Source: Pedobacter frigidisoli (GTDB lineage: Bacteria; Bacteroidota; Bacteroidia; Sphingobacteriales; Sphingobacteriaceae). From it: 64,000 nt of DNA. Below the pieces are notes generated by a model. The model was given only the letters and a program-made list of their open reading frames with translations. It searched no databases and had not been told where the DNA came from. Positions 1 to 8,243 of this stretch are shown here, piece by piece (the stretch's first letter is position 1; the number at the start of each line of letters is the position of its first letter). The stretch lies in contig NZ_SJSN01000010.1 of NCBI RefSeq assembly GCF_004331675.1, forward strand, positions 62,001 to 126,000, given 5' to 3'. Made by a program: the position numbers and the translations under genes.

Positions 1-559
1 GCCCGATATCGCCTTTCCCACCAAAAAAGTGCCTGTAGCCACCTTCAAGATTAAAATAAGCTTTTTCGGTAACCAGGCCGCTAAACATAAGTTTAAACTC
101 AGTTCCGAATTGTCCATACCCAGGTACAGGATTTTTCTTAAGTCCATAAAGTGGAATACTAGCCAACCCCTGAGCCGTAAGGAAATACCGATCTTTATTA
201 AATTTTAAGAAATTATATTTAAAACCAAGCTCTAAATCCGTTAACGAGGTATTCTTGTTCCCTTGAAAATCATCTTTAAACTGTGCTGTGCTCAAGGGCA
301 TCTTCAACACAAAGTCAAGCCTATCGGTTATGCCGTGTTCCAGATATAACTGTGCGGTAAAGGAACTGTATTTGCCACCATTTCCATAGTTAAATTTGTT
401 CCCGCTTAAATCTCTGTAAGATTTGGCAACGAAATAACTTAAGTATGGCGAAAGCAATGTCTTTCTTTTGCCCGTTGGAAAGCCACTTGAATGCGCCTCC
501 TGGAAAATGCACATTAAGAAAATGGCCGTTAAAGAAAGACTGATCGATCTGATAAACAT
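1..559 (-). CDS. Outer-membrane beta-barrel-like protein, 3' end cut by window edge
   Basis: An open frame on the minus strand starts at an ATG at 559 and runs off the left edge, giving about 186 residues. The start follows the stop of the BcsB-like gene by 4 bases, so it belongs to the same transcript. The product begins with a signal peptide (MFIRSISLSL followed by a hydrophobic stretch), then alternating polar and aromatic strands typical of a Bacteroidota outer-membrane barrel. Its place after a BcsB-like gene suggests a role in moving polysaccharide across the outer membrane, but this is inferred from context. No family motif is clear enough to name. Confidence 0.7.
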   Translation of the reverse strand, partial: MFIRSISLSLTAIFLMCIFQEAHSSGFPTGKRKTLLSPYLSYFVAKSYRDLSGNKFNYGNGGKYSSFTAQLYLEHGITDRLDFVLKMPLSTAQFKDDFQGNKNTSLTDLELGFKYNFLKFNKDRYFLTAQGLASIPLYGLKKNPVPGYGQFGTEFKLMFSGLVTEKAYFNLEGGYRHFFGGKGDIG

Positions 560-563
560 AATT

Positions 564-2561
564 TTAAGTGTTAACAATGGTTTGAGAGTGTTTAACTTTA
601 GTACGCACGTAGATGTAGCCTAAAAAAACCATGAAAAGTACACCAGCCAAAAACAACAACTTGTATCTCGTCCAAAAGCTAATCCATGGACCATTTTCAT
701 CGCCACTATATTTGATGTTATTGCTGTTCTGAGCGAGATTGAAAATTTGGTGATTCTTTTTATTGCTAATGAGAATATTTCCAGAGAACTGGTTAAGCTG
801 CTCGCTCATATCGGTTACGGTTTGCTGTAATGCCGCTTTCGAAAAGCCATCGTTGGGAATGGTAATTGATAATACCGCTGGAAAACGGCCATCTTCGAAT
901 ATTTGGGCTATAGTAGATTGATCTGGGGACGACAATTGATACATAATCTCATTGTTGTTATCGCCATAAATGGTAAAGCCTTTACTGTATTGAAGGGGAA
1001 TATGCGTTAGCTCTGTTAAAAGAGAATCTTTTCGAGTGGTCAGCAGTATAACATTCTTGCCCGTGTATTTATTGGCATTATTACTGAAATCGATTATTGG
1101 CCGGTAGGTAACCTCATTGCTATAGTGATCATTCAGCTGATAAGCTAAATCTGCAATCGCCGAAATAGACGAGGAAAGCGCATCTTTCGAAACTAGAATG
1201 GCAGCATTTTGTTGGAATACATCAGGATAACTGTAAAAACTGATCTGCTTCTCGTTTAGGTTCGAGCCCACATCTAAAAAGGAGGATTTAACATCCACCT
1301 GCCCAACAAAATTGCTTACAGTGCCAGTGCGCAAACCATTAGCTGTATTGTACACAAACTCAGTTCTTAGGGTGTTAAACTTTTTAATCTGGTAGCGGTT
1401 AACAGAAGCGGCAACCCTTAGCGATCCAGATTCATTTAATTGGCGTGAGGTTATGAGCGTGTTATTTAAATAAACGTTAAAATAGCCACGGTCGTTTTTG
1501 CCAATTCCTGTATACTTAACATGTAGCTCCATATTAAGATCTGCCGGAATATGTGCAAAGGCCGATGTTTTAAAATTAAAATCGTGTGAGTTACTTCCGC
1601 CCCCTGGTTCTTGGTTGGCATTATCATCCAGATCTGATAAAAATAACTTATCGTCTTTTTCAAAGGGTTTATAGCCTGATGTTTTGATGATTAGCTGATT
1701 CTGGAAATTGGCGCTTAATATTCCAGGTGTTAAAACAGCATCTAATGCTTTCGATAAACCCAATGCATCAATCGCGGTCATGAACAATATCTGCTCTACG
1801 TTTTGCTCACTTTGTCCAATCAACCCTTTATGGATGTACAATAAGCCATCGCCAGATTTGATCTTGGCGCTTATCATGGTGCGATATGCAGGTTTTAGCT
1901 TATGTAACAGCCCAATATAAATAAAATCTGATAATCCGCTGGGTACAGCATCCTGTGCATAAAGTTTTATGTTGCGCTGTCCCGATCTGCGTAGTTTGGC
2001 GTAGGTTAGGGCAACGGCCTGTAGCTCTCCCGAAGAAATATTGTTGGGATATACAATTGCTGTTTTTGAAAATGTAGTGTTGGATAAATTAACCGATGCC
2101 AAGCCATAACTTTGATCTGCAGCCCAGGTAATATTCGATTGTGGAAGAATATTTAGCCACAGTGATGGGTTGTTTTCTTCCTGATAAGGTGTATTCCCAA
2201 TAAAAAGCTGACTCTTTACCGTCAGTTTTAAAAAGGGCGCTTTAGCGTTCTTATTGTAAGTAAGTGGAATGATGAGCTTGTTGATAGTATCTGGCTTAAA
2301 GCGGCTACTGTAGCTGGGCTCGTCGTTAACAAAAACATGAACAAATGATTTAGCCATGTTCAGCGTTCTCGGTACTGAAACCGATAGCGATAGGGTACTT
2401 CCATCTATCTGCTGGTTCGGAAGCACTCTAAAATAATAAGTGTAAGATCCATCACTTCCCCTTAAGGTTTGGGTGGCGTAACCATATTCCTTAAATGATT
2501 TTTGAGCGAATAGGCCGCAGTGTAGTAGTAGAAGAGAAAGTATAAAGTAGAGTTTTTTCAT
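564..2561 (-). CDS. bcsB: BcsB-like cellulose synthase regulatory subunit
   Basis: About 665 residues. The architecture is that of BcsB: a signal peptide (MKKLYFILSL, then LLLLHCGLFA), a long periplasmic part with carbohydrate-binding and flavodoxin-like segments, and one C-terminal membrane helix around LLFLAGVLFMVFLGYIYV. BcsB anchors the periplasmic end of the synthase BcsA and guides the growing glucan; BcsA is not in the window. A longer frame opens at 2600, but that start lies inside the upstream gene and hides the signal peptide, so the ATG at 2561 is preferred. The family call comes from overall architecture and short similar stretches, not from catalytic residues, because BcsB has none. 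The polymer could be another beta-glucan. Confidence 0.7.
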   Translation of the reverse strand: MKKLYFILSLLLLHCGLFAQKSFKEYGYATQTLRGSDGSYTYYFRVLPNQQIDGSTLSLSVSVPRTLNMAKSFVHVFVNDEPSYSSRFKPDTINKLIIPLTYNKNAKAPFLKLTVKSQLFIGNTPYQEENNPSLWLNILPQSNITWAADQSYGLASVNLSNTTFSKTAIVYPNNISSGELQAVALTYAKLRRSGQRNIKLYAQDAVPSGLSDFIYIGLLHKLKPAYRTMISAKIKSGDGLLYIHKGLIGQSEQNVEQILFMTAIDALGLSKALDAVLTPGILSANFQNQLIIKTSGYKPFEKDDKLFLSDLDDNANQEPGGGSNSHDFNFKTSAFAHIPADLNMELHVKYTGIGKNDRGYFNVYLNNTLITSRQLNESGSLRVAASVNRYQIKKFNTLRTEFVYNTANGLRTGTVSNFVGQVDVKSSFLDVGSNLNEKQISFYSYPDVFQQNAAILVSKDALSSSISAIADLAYQLNDHYSNEVTYRPIIDFSNNANKYTGKNVILLTTRKDSLLTELTHIPLQYSKGFTIYGDNNNEIMYQLSSPDQSTIAQIFEDGRFPAVLSITIPNDGFSKAALQQTVTDMSEQLNQFSGNILISNKKNHQIFNLAQNSNNIKYSGDENGPWISFWTRYKLLFLAGVLFMVFLGYIYVRTKVKHSQTIVNT

Positions 2562-2577
2562 ATGCGAGCGTAAAATT

Positions 2578-3921
2578 TTAAAGAGAGGTGGGTTGATCAA
2601 ATGTTAACTTATAAGTGACGGACTCGTCGCCCTCATGAAAGGATAACCGAGTATTTATTTTTTTTGCCAATAAGCGGCCAATATATAAGCCTGGTGCCGG
2701 GCTGCCTGCCCTTGTATCACTAGCTTGGCGTTCAGCCTTATTTATTTTGCGTTCTGTAGCCGATTTTGAACAGGTTAACAAAAGGCTTGTTCCATCTTCC
2801 TCGTTGGCAACCGAAGCCGTAAGATGGGTGCCTTTTGATGAAAACCTTATGCAGTTCGCAAATAAATTATAAAGAAGCTGTTCGTAATCAAGCTGATCAA
2901 TTTGAAAGATATGGCTGCGATCGTTCGGTAAGGAAATAAAATTGATACCAGAACGAGAGAACTGCTCCTCCATCGATTTGGCAACTTTGTTAAATGTTTG
3001 TTCAATGCTTATTGGCTCAGCTGCTGTAGTTGCCCCTTGCTTTTGAATATTTTGCTCATTGGGGAAAAGTGCTATCAATTGTTCTAGTCGAGAAATATTA
3101 TCCCCCATCATATTGGCGGTCTCTTGTTTCTCGTGGTAGCCTGCATCTACGGTATCAAAATTGCAAGCCTCCACAATAACTTCAATATCACGCTTTACTA
3201 GAGATAAAAAGGCTTCCTGTTGCATCACCACTTCGGTTAATTGGGCGTTTGATGATTCTACTAAGAGATTTTTTACATGCAATTCTTTATGAAGCAATTG
3301 TAGCTGAGCCGAAGTATTCTTAACAACAATGTCGTTTAATGCATTTCTCTTAATGATGCTGTATCTCACTACTGGAATAAAACAAGAGAAAAAACCCGTC
3401 ATAATAAAAAGTCCGGCTCCTTGGGTAATAAAAATCTGTATGCTTCCGGTATTAAAAAGATGAAAGGAAACAACAATCATCAACAGGGTTAAAAAGAAAT
3501 GCACAAATGAATAAGAGGCAGGCCAAAACACCGTTAGGTTAAATAGCATGAAAAGACTGGCATAAAGCAGGAAGAAAATGGGTGCCACTTCAAAGGGAAC
3601 AATGTTGCACAATATAGCTGCATTTACGGCGATCGTTGCAAATGTCATATGCAAGGCAATCAGCGGTGAGCTTTTCGTTCTCGAGCAGATATCGTAAACA
3701 GCATAAATTGCGAGTACCGATATCACCTTGATCAAGATCAAGGTTTGGTAAAGCTCATAGGCATACACATAATCAAGTATTCCCAAAAGGGGATAAAAGA
3801 AAATGACCATCCAGATGATGATGTTAGCGTAGTAAAGAGATTTTTTGCTCAACTCTTTACTAAATACAGCAGTATCTATATGGATGTACTGGAATATACT
3901 ATCTTTGGGTTCAAACTTCAT
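2578..3921 (-). CDS. Membrane histidine-kinase-like protein lacking the phosphoacceptor histidine
   Basis: 447 residues. Residues ~33-190 form about six hydrophobic helices, followed by a coiled coil (~195-235) and a histidine-kinase-type core. The H-box position (~237-250) reads FLSLVKRDIEV, where active kinases have a histidine followed by Asp or Glu, so the phosphoacceptor is missing. The N-box is recognisable (YEQLLYNLFANCIRF, N352 and N356), the D-x-G-x-G nucleotide-lid motif is not, and a weak G2-like APGLYIGRLLAKKI remains. It is probably a pseudokinase or ATP sensor for the adjacent exopolysaccharide genes. The stop lies 17 bases before the bcsB start, so they are co-transcribed. The divergent GH5 gene starts 44 bases away. 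Confidence 0.75.
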   Translation of the reverse strand: MKFEPKDSIFQYIHIDTAVFSKELSKKSLYYANIIIWMVIFFYPLLGILDYVYAYELYQTLILIKVISVLAIYAVYDICSRTKSSPLIALHMTFATIAVNAAILCNIVPFEVAPIFFLLYASLFMLFNLTVFWPASYSFVHFFLTLLMIVVSFHLFNTGSIQIFITQGAGLFIMTGFFSCFIPVVRYSIIKRNALNDIVVKNTSAQLQLLHKELHVKNLLVESSNAQLTEVVMQQEAFLSLVKRDIEVIVEACNFDTVDAGYHEKQETANMMGDNISRLEQLIALFPNEQNIQKQGATTAAEPISIEQTFNKVAKSMEEQFSRSGINFISLPNDRSHIFQIDQLDYEQLLYNLFANCIRFSSKGTHLTASVANEEDGTSLLLTCSKSATERKINKAERQASDTRAGSPAPGLYIGRLLAKKINTRLSFHEGDESVTYKLTFDQPTSL

Positions 3922-3965
3922 AATAAAATAGGTGACAACGCCCTAAATGTATTAAGAGTTGAGCT

Positions 3966-5045
3966 ATGAAAATGAAATTTATATGCGTTATGTTGCTTTT
4001 TGTAACTAATTTTCGCACTTTTTCCCAAGATGTTACAGCAATCGGACGAAGTCAGGCGATAGCAAAAGGGATTAACGTCTCTTGGTTGGAGCATTACTGG
4101 GATTCTCATGTTTTATCAGATTTAAAGATAAAAGATGGAGACTTTGTCCTCATTGCAAAAATGGGTTTTAACACCATCAGATTGCCGGTCGATTTTGAAC
4201 ATTTCTACCTAAATGCCTCCCCAACACAGAAAAATCTGTTGGTTAGTCGCATCGATTACATGATAAAAAAATGCAAAGCTTACAAATTAAAGCTCATTTT
4301 GGTGAATCACTATGGTAAGCTAACCCAAAAGAATTTTCAACAAGATAGCGACAGGTTGGTGAGGCTTTGGGCCGATTTGGAAAAACGATACCGACAAATA
4401 TCTACTGAAAATCTTTATTTTGAGTTGTTGAACGAGCCCACGATTAAAGACACACTCTGGTTAGCCACCGCGGCCCAGGTTGTGTCTGTAATCCGAAAAT
4501 TTTCTCCTGATAGAACCATCATTATTGGTGCATCAAATTACAATAGTTTATATGAGCTTAGCAGAATCAAGCCCATAAACCATAAAAATATACTTTACAC
4601 ATTTCACTTTTATGAACCATTTATCTTTACACATCAGGGTGCCGAATGGGTAGATAAGCAGGTTGCCACTATTGGGATTCCATTTCCCTATTTACCAAAT
4701 CTAATGCCAAAAATGAGCAGGAATGCTATTGGTACTGGTGGAGAACCAAACTACAATAATTATAGCAATGAAGGTAAGGTAGGCTCTATTAGGGACAAGA
4801 TCCAGATTGCTAAACAATGGTCGGTAAAATATAAGGTCCCTGTACTTTGTGGTGAATATGGTGCTTACCGTAAGCATATTTCCGATGATCATATCGCCAA
4901 TTACATCTCCACGGTAAGAACTGAACTTTTAAGGGTAGGCATCCCGGGTATCATCTGGGATTATAACCAAAACTTCTCTCTTTTCCGAGGACCAGCTAAC
5001 ATCAAAAACCTATCACCACGCATGCAAAAAGCATTGGGTATGTAA
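3966..5045 (+). CDS. Glycoside hydrolase family 5 (cellulase-like), secreted
   Basis: 359 residues with a signal peptide (MKMKFICVMLLFV, cleavage near TFSQD). The GH5 (beta/alpha)8 signature is clear: the acid/base glutamate lies in ELLNEP (E157), the nucleophile in CGEYGA (E297), with conserved GFNTIRLPV (~68-75), VNHYG (~113-117) and HFYEP (~214-218). GH5 enzymes retain anomeric configuration and cut beta-1,4-glucan or related mannan. Its divergent position beside a BcsB-like gene suggests it trims or releases the exported polymer, the job of GH8 BcsZ in Proteobacteria. Substrate cannot be told from sequence alone. Only 44 bases separate it from the opposite kinase-like gene, so the two promoters must overlap. 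Confidence 0.85.
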   Translation: MKMKFICVMLLFVTNFRTFSQDVTAIGRSQAIAKGINVSWLEHYWDSHVLSDLKIKDGDFVLIAKMGFNTIRLPVDFEHFYLNASPTQKNLLVSRIDYMIKKCKAYKLKLILVNHYGKLTQKNFQQDSDRLVRLWADLEKRYRQISTENLYFELLNEPTIKDTLWLATAAQVVSVIRKFSPDRTIIIGASNYNSLYELSRIKPINHKNILYTFHFYEPFIFTHQGAEWVDKQVATIGIPFPYLPNLMPKMSRNAIGTGGEPNYNNYSNEGKVGSIRDKIQIAKQWSVKYKVPVLCGEYGAYRKHISDDHIANYISTVRTELLRVGIPGIIWDYNQNFSLFRGPANIKNLSPRMQKALGM

Positions 5046-6177
5046 AATGTCTCACCGTTTGTGGCTCAAAATGATATTTGTTGTTTGATCATTTAATTCG
5101 CTTACCTCTATACTTTATGGTAATAATAAAGATGAAATTTTAATCGCGCCGATTAAATCAATTTCTTAGATAAGATGAATGAGGTGTCGAATCCATTTTT
5201 AACAGATTCATAAACGATAAAAGCCAAGCATTTATTGTTCTGCTCGGCTTTTAATAATCAATTAATGTTGTGCTTGGCTTATTTTGCCTACATAATATAG
5301 AATTTATTAAAGCATCGGTAGCACTTAAATCGCTTTATGGATATAAAAGGCAAGATGGTTTTAAAGAGAAAGCCCCTTCTTACCCGGCTAGTTTCTTGAT
5401 TCTTGCATTTTGGGCAAATCGGACAGGTTTTTTCAATGGTAGATTCAGGGGATGAAATCATAATAGGGGATATTATTAAAACTTTAAAATTAAACCTTTT
5501 TGCTTGCCCAGGCTAATCCTTAAAAGACAATTATTTGCTGCTCATCTACTTTATAATGGTGTACATCTTTTCTATGCTGTTTTACAGTCGTTTTTAATGA
5601 ATGTTTACAGAAAAACATTTTGCTAGTCGTTAAAAAAGTTCATTCATAAAAGCTATGCTTGGCCTGTTTAAAAGGACGCAAGCTTAAATTTTACCAGAGT
5701 CATTTTTGTAATGGTAAATTTTCTTTAAATATTAACGCTAATTACAGGATTATTACTAATATTCAGCCATTAATAAAAAATGAGACAGATTTTTCAGGTA
5801 GAAATGGTATATTCTTAAGGTTTTATTAAAATCTAATACAAATTAACTTATTTAATTTAAATTTTCACACCATTTATTCCTGAATTGATTTTAATCAACA
5901 AAATTTAACTTTCAATTGTTCAATTATATATTAAGTAATGGAGACGTTGTTGAAAATGTTAGGCGAATTGCCACTTGGGAGTGGTTCAAGAAGAAAAAAG
6001 AATAGTCTTTGTTTAAGATCAATCTAAAAGGAGAGTATCGGCGATTGAAATAGTCTTTTATGATCTAAAGAGATTTAGGTTATTGTATAGCCTTATTTTC
6101 CCCATGCTACAGCTAAACACAATTGTTTGGTTCTGGATGGAACTAGCATCCGCCACTAGTGAGCCCTAAACAAATAA
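5046..6177. other. Long non-coding gap
   Basis: Apart from the hairpin at 5219-5253, I see no supportable gene in about 1.1 kb. It is A+T-rich with stops in all frames; the only frame above 60 codons (5270-5455) has no coding-like composition. A short decayed stretch around 5941-6010 cannot be assigned. Confidence 0.5.
5219..5253 (+). terminator. Possible terminator hairpin downstream of the GH5 gene
   Basis: AAAAGCCAAGC at 5219-5229 pairs with GCTCGGCTTTT at 5243-5253 with one mismatch, and ends in Ts. A second TGCTTGGCTT at 5271-5280 is a perfect complement of the first arm, so two alternative stems exist. The site lies 174 bases after the stop codon, so the link to the gene is uncertain. 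Confidence 0.4.
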
Positions 6178-6204
6178 AGGCCATCTGTTTTATTCAGATA
6201 GCCT
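6178..6204 (-). terminator. Terminator of the DUF2807 gene
   Basis: On the minus strand AGGCTATCTG and CAGATGGCCT form a 10-bp stem with one G-U pair around a 7-base loop, followed by TTTATTTG. It starts 25 bases after the stop codon at 6229. Confidence 0.6.
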
Positions 6205-6228
6205 TGATATATGATGGTGTGCTTATTT

Positions 6229-6837
6229 TTACTTCGCTTTTGCGATTTCTTTTTCCACTGCGTTAGCTTGAAACGAACTGGTAGTTGTATTTAATGCTGC
6301 GAACCTGTCCATGGTAAGCTTTGGCGTTTCGCTAATTATTAAGGTATGGTCATCTGTAGCGCCGCTAAGTTTCAAGTTGGCATTGTCCGAAATTACGGTA
6401 TAAAGTCCTTGACTAGTGGTATTGATATCCGCTACGGCATTTTCCTTTAAAAATATCTGCAAAAATTGAGTATTTAGTTTTCCTTGGGTCTTAATTGATG
6501 CATTTTCCGATGCTTCAATCCTAAATAAGTCATTCACACATAGAATCAGTTTGGTAGGCTCATTACTGCTGGCGCTAATCTGTAAAAGGTCTCCATTCCT
6601 TATTACTTTGGCCGAGCCTAAATTGTCGTCACTATAGCTAATGCTCATCTTAGTGCCTTGCACCAAGGTAACCTCTACATTTCCCTTTACTGAGATTTTT
6701 CTGAAATTGGCTAGCTTAGCTTTCTTTACAGGTGAAACTGTTATGGTATTTACTGGGATAGTGGTAGCAAATGCGCTAGTTGAAAGCATGATTGCTGAAA
6801 CTGATGCTGCGATGATGGTTTTGATATAAGTTTTCAT
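6229..6837 (-). CDS. DUF2807 (GIN domain) secreted protein, copy 1
   Basis: 202 residues. A signal peptide (MKTYIKTIIAASVSAIML, cleavage after AFA) is followed by the repetitive beta-helix-like GIN/DUF2807 domain: NFRKISVKGNVEVTLVQG near the start is the typical opening, and later repeats hold stacked small and hydrophobic residues. Such proteins are periplasmic or surface-exposed in Bacteroidota and their function is unknown. A broken paralogue lies at 50783-51391, with the same layout and the same upstream element. Expression is probably driven by the ECF-type promoter at 6892-6917. It has its own terminator and is monocistronic. Confidence 0.85.
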   Translation of the reverse strand: MKTYIKTIIAASVSAIMLSTSAFATTIPVNTITVSPVKKAKLANFRKISVKGNVEVTLVQGTKMSISYSDDNLGSAKVIRNGDLLQISASSNEPTKLILCVNDLFRIEASENASIKTQGKLNTQFLQIFLKENAVADINTTSQGLYTVISDNANLKLSGATDDHTLIISETPKLTMDRFAALNTTTSSFQANAVEKEIAKAK

Positions 6838-6889
6838 AACGTTATTATTTTAGGTTTTTAGTTGGTTTTTTATTTTGTTTTCTGATGAT

Positions 6890-6918
6890 AAGACGCTAAA
6901 CCAATAGAAACGTTGCAG
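6890..6918 (-). promoter_or_regulatory. Predicted ECF-sigma promoter of DUF2807 copy 1
   Basis: Reading the minus strand, CTGCAACGTTT (-35 type, AAC core at 6914-6912) is followed after 16 bases by CGTCTTAT (-10 type, CGTC at 6895-6892). AAC-N16-CGTC is the classic ECF sigma arrangement. The same elements at the same spacing precede the second DUF2807 copy. Expected start is near 6883, giving a leader of about 45 bases. Confidence 0.6.
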
Positions 6919-7281
6919 CGTTTTCCAGTACTTTATACCATGAGGGATATATTCTCGACCAACAGGCATTTATCCTAGACAAGCGCTCATTAGATATGGT
7001 CGCTTAAACATCTGCCATTCAAAAATAGGGGCGTGTCAATATATTTTCAGCTTAGTTGAGACCGAAAGTAATGTGCTAACTAATGTTATATTTAAAGACT
7101 GCTGTTGCAGGTAGGTTAGTAAAAAAAGGATATAATCAATAAACTGATACCTTATCGGGCATATTTTGACAATGGCCGATCCAGCTTATTGATTAATCAT
7201 AGGATGAAGGAAGAGTTTTAAAAAGCAAAAAAGCCTGAAATTTTGCAATTCCAAGCTTTTAGTAGGTTTTTGATACCTCGG
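6919..7281. other. Gap with no gene seen
   Basis: Between the DUF2807 promoter and the tRNA I see no coding frame. The sequence just upstream of the promoter (TGGTATAAAGTACTGG on the minus strand) partly matches the corresponding place in the second copy (TGGTATAATACAAAG), so the duplicated block reaches to about 6950. Confidence 0.4.
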
Positions 7282-7368
7282 CGGAGAGTGGGGGATTCGA
7301 ACCCGCGGACCCTTTAACAAGTCAACAGTTTTCAAGACTGCCGCAATCGACCACTCTGCCAACTCTCC
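7282..7368 (-). tRNA. trnS(uga): tRNA-Ser(UGA)
   Basis: The minus strand folds as a class II tRNA of 87 bases. Acceptor arms GGAGAGT and ACTCTCC pair fully with a G discriminator. The anticodon arm GCAGT-CTTGAAA-ACTGT puts UGA at positions 34-36. A long variable arm (around GTTGACTTGTTAAAG) and a standard T arm with GGTTCGAATCC follow. CCA is not encoded. Any protein frame drawn across this stretch is spurious. Confidence 0.97.
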
Positions 7369-7511
7369 GCCGCAAAAGTACGAACTTGCAGCAAATCTGC
7401 AAATCATTTCTACTTTATTATTTTATTTAAGTATTTAATATTTGATAATCAATTATTTATCAAATAAAAAACAGCTTAAATTTGATCTTTTTTCGTCTTT
7501 TTCAATTGTTT

Positions 7512-7946
7512 TTAGGATATAGCTTTCTCCCTTTCTACTGAAATAACGCCGTCTCCCTCCACAATAAAGCAGATTAATCCGATTAATACCAATGATGAAA
7601 ACCAAAATTCGGAATAAGGCTTAAATATTCCTGCTGATATATTGATGAAGAAAACCGCACCGATTAGGATCGGCAGGTTTACTATACAAAACAATCGGGT
7701 ATGTGTGCCAAGGGCAATTGCTACGCCGCCAATAATGTGTGCAATAATAATCAAATGTGCCGCCAAGCTAATGCTAAAAGCTGTACCTAGCATCGTGCCC
7801 CGCATCAGCTGATTGAAAACTTCCATATGCATGTAAAAGTCGATGCCTTTCCATACCAGTACAATTCCAAGCAGGATTCTGAAATAATCGAGCCATTTTG
7901 GGTGATGGTGATCTCCCCAGTCTTGAATTTTCTTGAACAGTTTCAT
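7512..7946 (-). CDS. DoxX-family membrane protein
   Basis: 144 residues with four hydrophobic helices (about 22-40, 55-80, 86-105, 115-130), the fold and length of the DoxX/TQO-small-subunit family. The opening, with HHHPKWLDYFRILLGIVLVWKG, matches Bacteroidota DoxX proteins in which the R-x-L-L-G and W-K-G-x-D motif lies in helix 1. Family members are inner-membrane proteins of poorly defined redox or detoxification roles. The gene stands alone, and nothing nearby narrows its function. Confidence 0.75.
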   Translation of the reverse strand: MKLFKKIQDWGDHHHPKWLDYFRILLGIVLVWKGIDFYMHMEVFNQLMRGTMLGTAFSISLAAHLIIIAHIIGGVAIALGTHTRLFCIVNLPILIGAVFFINISAGIFKPYSEFWFSSLVLIGLICFIVEGDGVISVEREKAIS

Positions 7947-8243
7947 AATTTCTATATTTTGGTTAATTCAATTTACAACATATAATTCAATTGCACTCAT
8001 TACCAAGCTTTTTTAACATTTCATATACCAATATCCTTGGCCGCTGAAGTTCTTAAGAACAATTTAGGCGTGTTCACGCAATTAATTTTGAAAGTATCAA
8101 TTCCTAAATAAAGATCGCTCATTGTAGGCAGATGGATAAGTTATGATTTTGCGGATAAAAAATATCATTTCTGCTACGCAGGATAAATTTATCTGTGTAA
8201 ATTGTAGATTTAAATTTTGATGGAACCCTAATCCACGCTACGA

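Noticed and set aside
7186..7407. Minus-strand frame of 73 codons
   Set aside because: It spans the tRNA-Ser gene; the reading is an accident of the tRNA sequence.
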